DNA of 64,000 bases from Clytia hemisphaerica (GCA_902728285.1 CACVBU010000955.1:518217-582216), one strand, 5' to 3'. Positions 43,701-58,700 are shown, counted from the first letter of the stretch. Numbers and translations are program-made. Notes: generated from the letters alone by a model not told the origin.

Positions 43701-46700
43701 GGTCGACCTCCCTTTGAGAAGTGATTGTTATGTTACCTAAAAAAGAATGAAATATAATTAATATAGTTGATTCTCTCGTATTCTGTTATTCGAATCGTTC
43801 TTTCATTCGATCAAATTTTAGGTTCTAGTGTAGGTGAAATTCTCATTAGAAATACTTGTTATTACAATAAAACTCCCATAATTCGAACACGCAAGGGGAA
43901 CATGAATTGGTTCGCGAATTTTGGGTCCATTCAAAAATCCCCACAAATACCCTGAATTTACGAGTTAAAGAACTCTCGAGTTAAGAGAACCGGTTTAGAG
44001 AGCCTTATTAATTGAAGGGACCAGGAATCGTTTTCGTTTTAAGGAGACATTCGAGTTATAGAGGTTCGAGAAAAAGAGACTTTTTGTAATTCGAACAAAA
44101 CAACATTACATACACGGTTTCAAAGGTTTGTTTATCTCTCTGTCATATTTTGGGAAACGATAGATTCAAGCCAATAAATGCGCAGTTAAATGTTCGAAAA
44201 AAACTGGATAATTTACTAAAGAAAATAGTTTTTCTCACCAACATGGCGATTGTATTTGCAGTTGGTTGTGTTACATGGTCTCCAGTTTAAGAAGAGTTTG
44301 TGTAGATGGGAGGGTGAATACCTCGGGTAAGTGGTCAAGAAGTAAGAAATTGCCGTGTCTCCTTCACCATTCACCGAAGACAGTATCTGTGTGTAAAATA
44401 AAAAGGAATACAACAACGGAGTCTCCATAACTCGAACCCGCACGGGGAACACAAATTTTATCGAGGTAAGGACATTTCGAGTTATGGAGTAAAGTTTATA
44501 AGGCATTGTTAACTGAAGGGACCATAAAACTTGTTCCAATTAAAGGAGGTTTCCAAGGTTTTCTAGGTTTTTAAAAGTTTAAATTTTACCTCCCCCTTCT
44601 CCAGGGTGTCCCATCTACATGCATAACGTTTTCTAGAGGTCCATTTTACATAAAATAGATAAAAGACAGTTCTTACATTAGAATCAGCAGCAACGAGTGA
44701 CGTCATCAGTAAATGAACCATGATATCGTCAAAGCACTGCGAAAAGAATTTTAAAGAGATGATTGAATTCAAACAGCATTTGTTCATATTCTCGTATCAC
44801 AAAAAAACTCTAAGTTTCAGCTTCAGCTCAGTGAATACAGAGCTAATTGAATGGATGGGAATGGCTTTAATATCCAATTTGAGAACCATTTCGTTTCAAA
44901 ACAGGATGGAACGTTTACTTCAGAATATAAAAAGCTGAAATCTTACCTTATTGATGGTTTGCTCACGCATAATGGGTGGAATTTCCGATGTGGTGGACCC
45001 GCCACCTACGCCACTACCACCGGCCGAAGCGAGCCGTTGACCGGGGGAGGAAACATCGTATGGAAGATCGCCTAATAGAGGATTGGGGATGAAGTTGGGT
45101 TTTGCTGAGTAAGCACTGGAGGTTGTGGATGTTGTACCACCAGAGTTTGAAGAAGATTGAACACCAAACTTCGTTTTCTCCTGAAAATAGATTTGATTAA
45201 AGACAAGCGATACTTTTATGGACCTACCTGGTTATCAAACTAATCAGTGAACATTGAAACAATGAAACACATAAGACATAACTGGTCAAAATACAAAAAA
45301 AATAAAGAAAATGAAAGCATATCTATTGAGAGAAACTATCAACACTATTGAAAAAGATTTTTGAAAAAGAAATAAAAAAGCTATTAAGCGCTTTTCTTTA
45401 TAAAAACCACTATCAGAAAAATGCACAGCTTAATAAATAAGGTTTCCAGAAAACTCAAACCGTCGAACTCTACCGTGACATTTTCTTCTGTTAGAAAAAA
45501 TAATAATAAAAAAACAATTTGGCTAATAACATTGATATATGCTCATAAATAGTGATTCTTATAGATAAAGATTCGTTTTTCAGCCAAAAAAATAATAAGT
45601 GTTTACAGAAAACTCAAATCATTAGCCTCCACCGTGACATTTTCATCGTAAAAAAAATTAATAAAAATAATAATAATAATATGGCTAAGAACATTGATGT
45701 ATTCTTATTAAAAGTGGTTCTTATAGATAAAAATACGATTTTTGAGCCAAAAAAATTTTTTTGCAAAAATCTGCTTGAGCCATCCTTTAACTATGATTGT
45801 ACCCTACTTTCATGCTAAAAATCAGAAAAAATTAATGATCCAATTTTTCACAAAGTCCAAAAAACCTGTTTTTAAGCCGTTTTTTGGCCCAAATTTGCCT
45901 AAAAAATTTTTTTTTAGAAAATCGGGCTCCGTCACATTCGAGGGTTTATGGTCATGCACCTTTGTGCCAAAAATCAGAAAAAACTAATGAGCCAATCTCG
46001 AGAAAAGCTGGTAACTAACACACTAACGAACGAACGAACATGGGTTAATTTATAGGACCTCCACCCCACCGGGGTAGGTCCAAAAAGTAATAAAAAATAT
46101 CAATTTTGAAGTGAGGGAGCAGGTCTTTATAACAAAATTACATGATACTGCAAATCGTGTTTAAAATATACTTACATTTAAACAACTTTCTTCAGGTTTC
46201 TCTCAGAAATGAGGGTTTTGTGGAAAAGTTATACACAATTTTCAGCCATATTTTGCTTCATAAGGGCCGGATTAGAGTGGAAAGTGTGTTTCTTTAAACA
46301 CACACATTTGATTGGTCTCTTCTCGAAGAGTGCAAAATTATTTCAAAACGTACCTGGTAGAGTTCAACTTGCAGTAAATGTTGTACAACGCTTAGCAGAG
46401 CACCACTGGGATGATCAGCTTTGGTCAACAAGCTATGGTTATTCATCTCTGTCAATGCTTGGTACATCTCATTAATGCTACCAAACATTACAAGGCCTGT
46501 GAATCATGAAAGAGGAGGAGGTTTTTAGAAGATAATGTATTGGGGGGGGGGTGTTCAGGCAAAATGTGTGTCGTGTATGTGCGAGCCATAGGAGTCCCAT
46601 TTTTGCATCCTAGAAAGTCTCTCTAAGGGTTTCAAAAGACCGATTCAGTCTCTGAAAGAGTCAAAGATTCACGAAAATCGAAATTTCTCCCTCTCAAAAG

Positions 46701-49700
46701 GTCATGATTTTCAAAAAGTTTGGACCAAAATTGAGTGAAAGTCGACAACTTTTTCTCTCTTAGGGTCGACTTTCGATTTTTGGGTCGGACATGCCTGTCA
46801 CTTTGCGAACCTAGTACCTCCCCAGATTAGAACCCAAAGACAAATTAACCATAACAAGAAATCGATCCTTGTGTCTTGGAAAAAAATGGACGTGTAAACA
46901 CAGACTTAAGGCGCTATCAAAGTTGACAGCGATAGTTCTTGGCTTAAACCCTTTCCTCCGTCCGATATATAGATCCTTGTGTTTTTATAGATAGCACTAG
47001 TTAAAATCGCCCATAGTCAAATTCTAAACCGAGTAAAAAAAGTTCGTCAATTCATTAATGCGAAAGTCAGTGTTGTTTAAAATTACCAAGACTCGAAATT
47101 TGTTAGACGGTTATAATTAACACGTTCTGGATTAATTCGCTTTAAATAACATGGCTAGTTGGTTTTGTGCGATAAGGTAAACAAACAGACACAAGAGTAA
47201 TCCCTTAACAAGGAAAAAGCTATCAAGGTGTCTCACTAACCTTCTTTGGCATTGGCTCTCAACATATCCGCCCTGTTGGCGTAATTGGCACTAGCCCGCG
47301 AGCTGAGGTGGCGGTAAACGCCACTCACGCCAGCCTGTGACACATATCGATGATGCGTCGTTGAAGGCATACGTGGGAAGGGAGTGGGACCATGCTTAGT
47401 TTTCGGTTTGGTGGAGGTGGGTTGTTCCTCTGTGTTTTGGTTGCAGATGATGCCTGAAAAAAAAGCGTTTGAAGGGATAATTAGGATCATATTCGAAAAT
47501 GTATCTCGGATGGTTTGAAATATTTGGTAAATAACCTGATTTTGAGAAATCTCAAAATACTGAGCAAAATCTCAAAATACTTTTGCCAAAATCTGCCAAA
47601 ATATTTACCAAGTTATTGAATTTTAGTAAGAAATCAGTAGAATCTCAACTCAAGAATCATCGTAAAAGATTTTTAAGACCCATTTTTTTAAATTTCAAAT
47701 TATGATATCTCGACTTTGAAAAACAGTTAGACAAAAATACTTGGAGGTTTTACTCAGGACCACAGAACGTTGCTGCAGGCCAAATATGTCAAACCGCCTG
47801 ATTACCCCTTTGAATTTGGATAAAATACACTGAATTTGATTTCTACAAAAACGCACATCAGTCGATGATCACTATTAAGAAGCTTTGGCTGTAGTTTTTT
47901 TTTTCATCCTAGCCTTCGATTAATAAAAAGAAGTCGAATGCCTTCAATTGAAAAACCGGCGAGAACTCTTGACAAGAAAATTTTCACGAAATTTATAATG
48001 TATTTTACGCTGAAAATTTGTCCGATTAATGTGATACAAACCTCCAGCTAATTTTTTCCGGACATTTCTTTGTGGCCACTGTGATTCCGGTATGGGCATA
48101 ATGGCGCGATAAGCGGAAGGGTAACGAGATTTGAACAATTTCAAAAGCAGTCTGGGCGAATAGCTGGGCGGAAGATTTGAGATTTTCAGAGTGCTGAACC
48201 AGCGTTGTGAAGATTGCTTCTTAGATGAACAATGGATGAGGGCGTGGACGGGCGTAAGTCCGGAGAATGCTGGTTGACATATCGCTTTACGGAAGAACGT
48301 CTTGTCTAAAAAAAGAATGTATCCAGGCTAGGTTAAAAATGAAATAAATCCCACTTAAATTTCTGACGTTTATGACGTTTGTCTCTCAGTTAAAAGTGAG
48401 GCTAAGTATTAAACTATTCACAAAATAAAATTCACGACACACAAATTTCATAAGTTTTCTTTTAGTTCCTAATCGAAATATATGACGTAAGTTTCCGCAA
48501 TATCACGCCCTAGGTTCCTTAGAGAAGCGAGGACAACACCCTGTGACCTATGGTACTGAGCCCCTAACAGTTAAACCTTTTTACGTACGGGAGTACGTAT
48601 CTTATTCCGTTGTAAAGTAGGAACAGGGAAATTTTACCGTGAATGAGAAGGTTAAGTCTACTACGGTAAGTTAGATTAGTTGTAGATGATGGGAGAAGAA
48701 TCTCTCGAAACGTAGCCAAACGGAAATCTTGCGATACAAGACACGATAAACCTCCTATATAAACTACTCTGGGTCGATAAACTCAAACGTATTTCGATTG
48801 ATTATTCTGATTTATAACTGTTTTGTATTGTAAACTCAGAGTGGGTGAAATCCTGAATATGTACAAACTACTTTTATAATGTAAATCAACCTGGGTGGTC
48901 TAGGCGGTAAACCATAAAAAATCATAACAGACTACATAGACTGTAGAAGCCAGAAGAATGAAAACGTATAAAAAGTTGAATATCCAGGCTAGAATCACCG
49001 ACCTTTATATATCCCTGGACCAAGCTATATCTGCCATCTTTGATTGAAATTTTTTTGGAATTGGTAACCGAGAAGAAACCATTGTAGTGTTTGAAACTTT
49101 GCCTAACGACAAACGGCGCTACATCATTAGTGTACAAGCAAAACTAGACCTAACGCTCTCTCCGCGGGTACCAATTTAAAAAAAACTCCGATCAAAATTG
49201 AGGCATTGAGTAACTTGGTCCAGGGATATATAAAGGTCAGTGGATAGAATCTGCTAGAATTAATATTGATATATACTTAATTATTTATGCATAATCTATA
49301 ACTTAATTTCTCTTTTTGTTGTACCCAACTGTTTTAATTTTTCAATACTGTAAAGGAAAAGAAAAATCTCCCAATTCTATTGAGTCAATCCATGAAAATA
49401 TAATATGAATTAAGAAATTTGAATACGTTTCCAAGAAGCATGTATTATTGAAAAATAACCTTGAGTAAAAAAATTTTCGAGCAAAAAAAAAAGTAAAATG
49501 AAGAAAATTCTCCTCTGATGTGATAGTTAAGTGTAAATAAAGATTTACTAGCCAGAACGAGAGACTGGTGTAAGTGTAGGTATAGATGAGGATTGCATGA
49601 AAACATGGAAGAAATCGAACGAAATTTATTGAATTTGAAACCAAAGAGTATCGATACAACAAAATGTACTCCAAGAAAATCATTATACGAACAGATCATG

Positions 49701-52700
49701 AGAACTTCACAGGAAAGACTTTCACATCAAAACACACAATTCAATATGGGGAACGGACAAACATTCACAGATCCAATCAAAGCAGCTGAATATCTTTTAG
49801 AAAGAGAATATGGCGATACTTTTCTTTATGGACCAGACTCACACGAAACTATATTCATTCCACCAGAGTTTGTTTCGAACCAGTACTCAAAGGAATCACC
49901 CGTTCTACAAGATGATATAGAGCAGACACTCAACGATACTTTACAGAACCTGAAGGTTAATTCACCGAACCATTGGTTCACAAAGGAGCTTGACGCGTTC
50001 TGTAAAATACCACTAATCCAAACAGCAGATGGGAAACATAATATCTTAAACAGGAGACAGTTTGATAATTGGGTCCTAAATGTTAAAATTAGATATTTGA
50101 TAATGCAAGAATCTAAGTTGGAGACTTTGAATATACCATCTGCAACGTCTGATTTCAAAACGTTTGTGCAAGCTTGTGAAGATTTTCTGGCGAAATCAAA
50201 TCCACAATCGGAAACCAGATCTGCTATCAAACAGAAGAAGAATACGAGAAGTCAAATCAAGGAGATTATCGAGAAATATCCACCAAAGGACCCAGTAATG
50301 CGATGGTTTTTCGAGTTGGAGTTGTCAGATAGAGGAGAAGACGCAGAACGATCCTTTTTCGAAAAGCTACTTTCATTAAAAAACAAGAAATGCGCAGAAG
50401 ATTTAGTAATTCTACAATCAATGATATTTCTGACAGATGTTGGTGACAAGAAACACCAAGAGTTTGATTCCCTCATCTTCTCTTGGTCAAGAAAACTGAT
50501 CATTGGAATTGAAGTGAAAACACGATTGACAAATAAAAGACCTTTCGAGCAGCTCCAAAAATATCACTCAATCTTCGAAGAAAAGTTGGGCGATCAACTG
50601 GGTCCTGGTTGGACATTCTATCCAGCAATCTATGTTGAATCTGACCAATTTCTATGGCAAAACAGACATTACATACATAGCAATGACACTGATGTTGAGA
50701 AATGGTTATCCAGCATTATGGAGAGATATCCTATATCACCATCCATAGTACCTTTACAACATCCACTGAAACAACTCAAGAAAATTATTCAAATTATTGT
50801 CTTCACGATATATGTATCGAAGAAAGATCAACTGAGACCTATAACCTCCTCCTGTTGGACCGATTATGTCTGTGACGTCATCGATTCATTATCATCCAGT
50901 CAAAACATTGTTTTTTATTCGCAAAACCAATTCCCCGTGTTGGCAAGTAATGATCCAAGTTACAACAAACTTGTTATTTTGGGTGGCTTCGGGACAGGAA
51001 AATCGTTTTTACTTCAAGAAAAAGCCATCTTATTGAGTAAAGATGAAAAATATAAAGGCCGTATTTTATATATGGTGTGCGGACATATTCAATATGATAA
51101 GTGTCCGAGTTTACTATACTTTGACCGAAAGCGAGTGTTGGAACCATATGGCATTGTCGTTAGAAGATTTTGTGATTTCCCTCTTTTTTATCAAGTGAGA
51201 CTTTTTTTTCGGTTATCATTAACATTATCATTTGCAGTTTTATACTATTAATTCCCATTTCATGGTCGAATATGCGATTGACGAGCTTAATAAAAGTGAG
51301 GGTGGACAATTTAAATTAGACTGTCATATTAGATAGACTTCTCCAGACCTTCTCTATAGGAACATAATTTACATAATTTACATTTATTTCATTACCTAAC
51401 CCAAGATAATTCACGCAGAAGGTGCAATTTATGGTCAATTTTAGACCAAAATGTGGCAAAAAATGAAATTTGCGCATGAAATATCTCGAGTTAGGTAAGG
51501 AAATCGGCTATGGCCGTTTAAAAGTCTTCTATATAGTTTTTTGAGAGCTTTCGAATGGTATACATGAAATTTTTTTTTCCCTGTGGTATAAGCATTCTAG
51601 AGAAGGTCTGGAGAAAGTTTCAGCTAGATATTAATTTTTCCCTACAAAGAGCCTGTATTTTTGTAACACGACCACATTATTATATTTCATTGTATTGCTT
51701 CTATAAGACTTCAACTTCTTTTTAAGGTCAATGATAGCAGAGATAAATTCAATGCCATTTTCCTTGACGAATCGAATGACATCGATCTTGCATGTCACTC
51801 TTGGACTTGGCAAAATCGTGAGGTCTGTTGGGTAGCACCAGAAGGGAAAAACCAATGGGCAAAGCATGAAAGGAAAAAAGAAGAGCTGTTAGGAGGTTTA
51901 GATATTCTGTCCATGTTAGAAGAAGAAAAAGAAACAAGGACAGCTCACGACAAGCTTGGTGATCAATTAAACCATTTCCAGCATATCCAATTAGCAGTCA
52001 ATTTACGAAATAGCAAGGAGATTGCAAAAAAAGCAAAAGAAATCGGCGAAGAATTATTTTTCATATTTCCTGCTGGTTTAAAGGGTCCTCCGTCAATTTT
52101 TCCAAGCAGTTCTTCTCCAGTCTACATCGAGTCAGTTGAAAAGGCTATCATCGCATTAAGAACCAAGTCAACTACTAAGGGAATCCTTATTATAGGACAG
52201 GATGTCCCAAAGCCAAAGAGTGATTACCAGGTCAAACTTTATTACAACGGAAAAAACGATTTTGAACCTAACGAGGACCCTATCAAATGGCTCTTGGATG
52301 GGAATATCTTAATAACGTCTGCGTCCAAACTACATGGCTTCGACTGGCCATGTATTATCATCGTCAGACAAATCGACGGCCTCAAAGAAGGAGAAGCTAT
52401 TGAGCTCCATGAAAGCAATCTGATAATGCGATGTACGACCAGTCTGTATATTGTTGAGCAGAATGAGGACTACCTGGTCACACTCGATGAAACAATGCAA
52501 GTGCTCAAACCTTCAAAGGAAGATGATGCCAATGAAATTTTTATAAAATCTCACATCAAAGAATTCGTTAGCAAACGTCACATGAATTTGATTTACTCGA
52601 GCGAGAAAAGATGGTTTCAAAGACTTCTGAAAAGTCTGAAAAAGAAAATTGAAAAACTTCCAGAGCGGAACAAATACAGTCAAGAAGGAACTTCAGATTT

Positions 52701-55700
52701 GCTGATCAGTTTTTTAAAACTAGTATTCAAAGACCATTTCCACAAACAGCGTTACATTTACTTCAAAGGGATCGATGGTGAATCTTTTCTAATGATATCG
52801 AATCAAATAAGCGTTATTACATATTACGAGTTTCGAAGAAATCATCAAAACATAACCCTCATCGAATCAATTTTTAAAATGTTGAAAAAACCTAGAAATA
52901 GAGATATAATCATCAAACATAGCCCAAGAGAAGACTTGTTTAAAAAATATTTAGACTTGGAGTGGCTTTTGAAAGTATTCGATAAAGGTATGAATCTTTT
53001 GAAGCTATTGGAGAAGGAATCGACTGAGAATATTAAGAGGAAAAATGAATTACTGGGAAGATATCTCATGGTGAAAACAGCTCTTCCACATTTTAAACTG
53101 GCATACCCTTTCGATCAACTCGATAAACAGTTGGCTTACAGAGTGACCATAGAAAAGATTAATGCAGAAATTAACATTATAGAACAATGTGTTGATATCG
53201 ATAGCCCGCCAAACCAAGAGCTAGATAGGGAAAACCTGAAAAAGTTTTACAATCGTAAACTGATGGAGCTCTTATCATTGGTAGAGGACTTGCATGATAA
53301 ATTTGACAGAAAACGCACACGCCAAGAGAATATCGCGATAAGGAGAGTGAAAGATCGATTGGTTTTGTTATCAGAGAGTACAGAAATAAATGATCTTGAT
53401 GAATTTTTCCAGGATGATAGAAATACAGCACCATTCCAGTTGATAATTACCAAATTGATTCGGACGAGTAACAAAGATTTCCAAGAGCTTTTTGAAGAAG
53501 CATTTGATCATCCATGTATGGCCAATGAGTTACCAAAACATTGACAGTCATTCCGTGGAAAATGAAAACGGTTTAAGAATAATTTGTTGGCAACCTATTA
53601 AAATTGGCACTGATTTAAAATTTAAAAACGTCCAAATTTCACAAATTCAACTATTATATTATTTTGATTTTTACGATTATTTTTCTTTGAAAATCTCATT
53701 TTAAAGTTTTCAACCATATTTGATTTTGATATTGTAGTACTACTGGTTTTTAAGAAAAAAATGCTGCTGTTTATTATGCTTAACCACAGTAGTAAATAGA
53801 TTCATAATCACTGGAATATACTGGCTTTTTCAAATGATTAATCAACACTTTGTTTAAAAGACATTCATTTCTTATTATCAAGTCGGCTTCATTTAAAAAA
53901 GCGCTAAAGATAATAACTACAGCAAAAAAATTAAAGGATATCAGTTTAACATTTCTCCTACCATTTGCTTAGACAGCATTTCTAAACAATAGAAAAAAAA
54001 ACTTCCTTCACCCCCCGCGCCGAGCGAGTACAAATTTTGTGAGAAATCTAACTTTTTAATTTTGCTATGTCAGCATCAATCGTAAAAGGGGTTACGCACG
54101 GAGAACGAGTCTCGTGTTCGCAAAGCGAAAGGGATTCTATAGACGCCAGGTAGACGCCCCAAGCCCACTGGTTATGTAAGAAGAGGTGGTAGAGGCTATC
54201 AATCCGCTGCTCAAAAGAATATCGTACTTTTTTTCCGAAAATCCCAAATCCCAAAGAAATTCCGAAAATCTAAAATTCCATAAATTTAAAAATTACAACT
54301 TAAAACGGATCAAAACTCAAAGTACTGCGAATCTTGTGATGATGACGTAAATCTATTTACAGAAAGTTAAAGGAAGCAACAATTCCTGAGTTAAAAAGGG
54401 AAAATAACTCGGATAGTTAACTTAAAGGAGGCACAATCTCCCGAGTTAGAAAATCAAAAATAACTCGGAAAGCTAAAGCGTAAAGGAAGTAAAAATTCAC
54501 GAGTTACAAAATGAAAAATAACTCGGACAGTTAAAGGAACCAAAAATTCCAAATTCAAAAAATGAAAAATAAAGTTAAAGGAAGCAAAATAAACCGAGTT
54601 ATGAAATGTAAAATGACGTTATAACTCGGGATTACTCGGTTTTTTAACTTGGAAAGAATAACTCGGGAATTCCGGGTCTCTATAATTTCGAATGTTTTTG
54701 TTCGAAAATCTTGTTAGATTCGAACGTTAGATTCGAACAAAAACATTCGACAATTAAGTTCCCGCCAAAAATATGCACATCAAATTAAATAAACAATTTT
54801 TTTGATTCAGAAGCTTCAAAATAAATGCAGCAGCATTTTCAAGCATTTTCAGTGATGTGAAATTATCATTATACGTAGAAAAAGAAGATGTATTGTATTT
54901 TTTTGATCGAGAAGAAATTCTTCATCATTGCGTTTCTCTATAATAAGATTGATAACACTTTTCGATGTTTTTGTTTCGATGCATGGATGACAGAAATTTG
55001 CATACTGGTTTAAATAGCTATAAATGGTCTGAAACAACATTTTTGCAACAAAAACTAATTTAAATGGGGAACTTCTCGACTTTCAACTTTATTGTCAAGC
55101 TGTAAACGTGTCGAATTTTCGAAGTTGTTGAAGAATTGATGCTGAAAAGTTAAAGCACCAGAGACCTTTTACAAAAATCCCTCGTTACATGGTTTAATCA
55201 AAGACATTGAATTTCCCTTGTTTTGTTATGGAAAATATTCTTGACAAGTATTAAAGAATTTCAAGTTTTTATGCATTTATTATTGTATTGATAAAAAAAA
55301 CTGTTTGGTTTTCACGAATGAAAGTGCCAAAAGCTGAATTTATCTGCTTTGGGTTGTGTCACGTGTGCGTCGAGTAGTTTTGTAATAATTTCTTTATATT
55401 TCATCAGATTTATTTTCACTGACTTTTTGGAAAGAATAGAATAAGAGCTCATCAAAAAATGGTGTTTTTTTTTTACGTTTTCCCGTTAGCATTATTTATT
55501 CCGAGAGTTCAGTTTTTTTCCGCTGTTTTGTTTTGATTTTCTCACACTACTTACCCAAATGTTAGCTAATTTCTATTTAAAGTCGTCCTTCCTTTCCAAT
55601 CTCGAGTTATCGCAGCCAAATTTGAAAATCGTACTCAAGCCTTATAAACCTTTCCATCTTATTCCCCATAAAATTCCCGATAGAATGAGGGGTCAACGAC

Positions 55701-58700
55701 CTCCCAATTCCTTTCCAATCTCGAGTTATCGCATTTTTTTGTTTTGATGACGTCATCAGCTGAAAATGGCTAAAAATTCAGCCAAATTTTAAAGTCCTAC
55801 TCAAGCCGTATAAACCTTCCCATCTCATTCCTTATAAAGTTCTCGATGTAATGAGGGGTCAACGACCTCTCAACTCTTCTTCAAACTCGAGATAACGCAT
55901 GTTTTCTATTTTGATGACGTCATCAGCAGCTGAAAATGGCTAAAAATTCAGCCAAATTTGAAAGTCCTACTCAAGCCTTATAAACCCTCCCATCTCATTC
56001 CCCATAAAATTCCCGATAAAATGAGGGGTCAACGACCTCTTCACTCTTCTTCAAACTCGAGATATCGCATTTTGAAGTTTTTCCCAAACTCGTGACGTCA
56101 GTGGGTCCCCTTTACCCCTAATGTTGTCAACGGTCAATTCGCGAATTTTGAAATTTTTGCGGTCAACGGGTACCTTGTGCCCCAAGGGTCCCAAAAAAAC
56201 AAAAAACGTCAATTTTTTCCAAGGGAAAGTGGGTTTTTAAATTTGCGAAAGATTGACACTGCAACGGCCTCTTCTTAAAAAACGCTAATTTTCACGAAAT
56301 TTTTAAAGTTGAAACATTCCAGAGGCTAAACACGGCGGAATAGCGGCTAGACGAAAAAAAAGGTGAATTTCCATTTTTAGGGCCCGCATATCATTGAAAT
56401 TTTGTAAATTTTGCTTACGCGCATGCGTTTGCCAAAAGAGTCGCACTCCGCTCGCTAACGCTCGCTCCGTGCGTAATAAGAGGAACGTCACCGTTGTATA
56501 TCATAACAGAAGAATATCTTTAAGATTCCTTATCAACAGGTGTTACAACATGCAACAAAGTCTTGGAGAAAACTCAGAGCAAAAACAAAATTAAAGCTTC
56601 TTACCGACAGGTGTGACATGTTTGGCTTCATTCTTTCCATCTCTCTTGACAGCCTCCAAAATCAAATCGGCTCCCCTCAAATTATGCATCATGATAGCTG
56701 TTAAGAACGGGGTGCATCCATGACTGTCTCTTTCACAAAGCTACAAGGTGAAAAAAGTACAAAACTTACCATTTAGTTGAAATTGGAAATATGGAAATTT
56801 TTGAAAAAGGGCTAGACCTTGAAATAATTTTTTTCCAGGAGAGTCCAAAGTCGTCTACTTTGGAATACCACCCAAATCTGCGAAATCTGCGAAATTTGAT
56901 CCCCGTGAAAATTTAGCCCATTAAAGTAAATGAACAAAGATCTACCAGGTGTGCCACAAATAAGTTACCCTCTTTGACTTAATATTGCAGGCAGTAGCAG
57001 AAAGACTCTTCAAAGGTTGTTTCAGAATCATTCAGAGGAAAGCCTAACTTAAAATTTGGTGTATTGGAATGTTTTTACAGGGATGTCTAACCTTGTAAAT
57101 AAGTGCTTTTTACATTATGGAAAAAGATTTCCTGATGCATAAAATGGCTTTGTGTCTCTATTCTTTACAACCAATTTAATACTCTCGTTTTTCGCCTTTT
57201 TGACATTTTTTAAAATTGACATTTTAGGTTTTTGAACATAACTTTTGAACCAATGAAGTAAAATTAGAAAGTAATACACCAAATTTTAAGTTAGGCTTTC
57301 CTCTGAATGATTCCGAAACAATCTTTGAAAAATATCTTCTCTACTGCCTACAGGGATCGAATTAGCGTATCGCATTTCGCAATTCGCGATGCGTTTTTGG
57401 ATTACTTACAAGCTAAAACTTGAAAATTGGTCCATTTTAGGATACAAAATCATGCTTATCAAAAAATTGCGATGCACTTTCTATCCCTTATTTCGATGCC
57501 TGGCCTACAATATCAAATCAAAGAGGCTAACTTATTTGTGGCACACCAGGTATAAGGAAAAAGAGTACACGAGTATCCTCCAGTGAAAATTCGGATGTAG
57601 GCTCTTAAAATTCAATATTAACAAAATTGACAGCCTGCAGATTAGTATTTTATCATTTTATTCCTATTTTTGGGTTATGCTTCTTCTTATACTTCATGAA
57701 AACTGTCTGGCACTGTTGGATTTTGACAGCCTGCAAACGAATAACAAAAAGGAAAACAGGAAAAAACCAAGTGAAATGTCTTACAAGTTCCCGTATCTTG
57801 GGCCAGATGAGAGGTGAGTTCAAGAAGGTTTGCAACATAACATTTTCTTCGTTATTTCGCACGTCCATAATGCTACCAAGCAATGGAACTGGATGAAAGA
57901 GAAAACATTTTTCATTGGTAGTTCGTAGATCTGAACACTAAGCTCTATTTCTTATATAAGGCTTATATGGCATCGACATTCAGAATTTTGGATAAATGAA
58001 ATTTGGATAATCAGTCCCATAGCAAATGATCAAAAGTGCTAAAAATAATATCATTTCCAGAAAGAAAAATCATTTGTTTTTTGTTTGATTTACCTTATCG
58101 GCCCTTTTCACGCCGGCCCTTATTGGTAAAGAGGGCCAGCGTTAAATTAGGGCCGGCGTAAAAAGGGCCGATAAGGTATTTAAAAAATAGGATTAAAAAA
58201 ACCTATGGAAAGTCATGATTACACATAGAAACATTACAGAGCGATCCGCCTTACTTTTAACATCAGTTTTCAAGATATTGCTTGCAGCCACATGCATGAT
58301 ATTCTGGTTACCATTGCAACGCTCATCAAGATATCTCAAAACGTCCAGTTTCGATTTTGGTAACTTTCCACTATCTTCATACTTAGCTCTTTTATATGGT
58401 TTTAGATCGTCCCCAATGTCTTTATCTTCAAGAGCGATTTCCATTTTGAAGACAGCTTTCTGTACTGTCTGTTTGTCTCCCTTACTGAGCGCTGTGATCA
58501 ATGAACTCTTCTTCGGGACTAAAGATAGGATAAAAGTAATCAGGATATAAAAACACACAAATATCACCCCTTGTATTAAAACCAATTGGAAAGGAAAAGG
58601 GTCGAACGACGTCAAATCGCTGAAATCATTAGAGGTTTTTCCTGAGGTTTATGAGGCATTGTTAACTGTTAGGACTAGAAAGATTGTTCGAGCTAAGGAG

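Noticed and set aside
46209-46475. Plus-strand ORF of 88 residues
   Set aside because: Overlaps the antisense of UBR5 exon 46496-46354 and its intron; no coding signal.
51913-53544. Second half of the nuclease-helicase as a separate gene
   Set aside because: The frame extends upstream to a good acceptor at 51727 in the same phase as the donor at 51194, and Walker A and Walker B would otherwise be divided between two genes.
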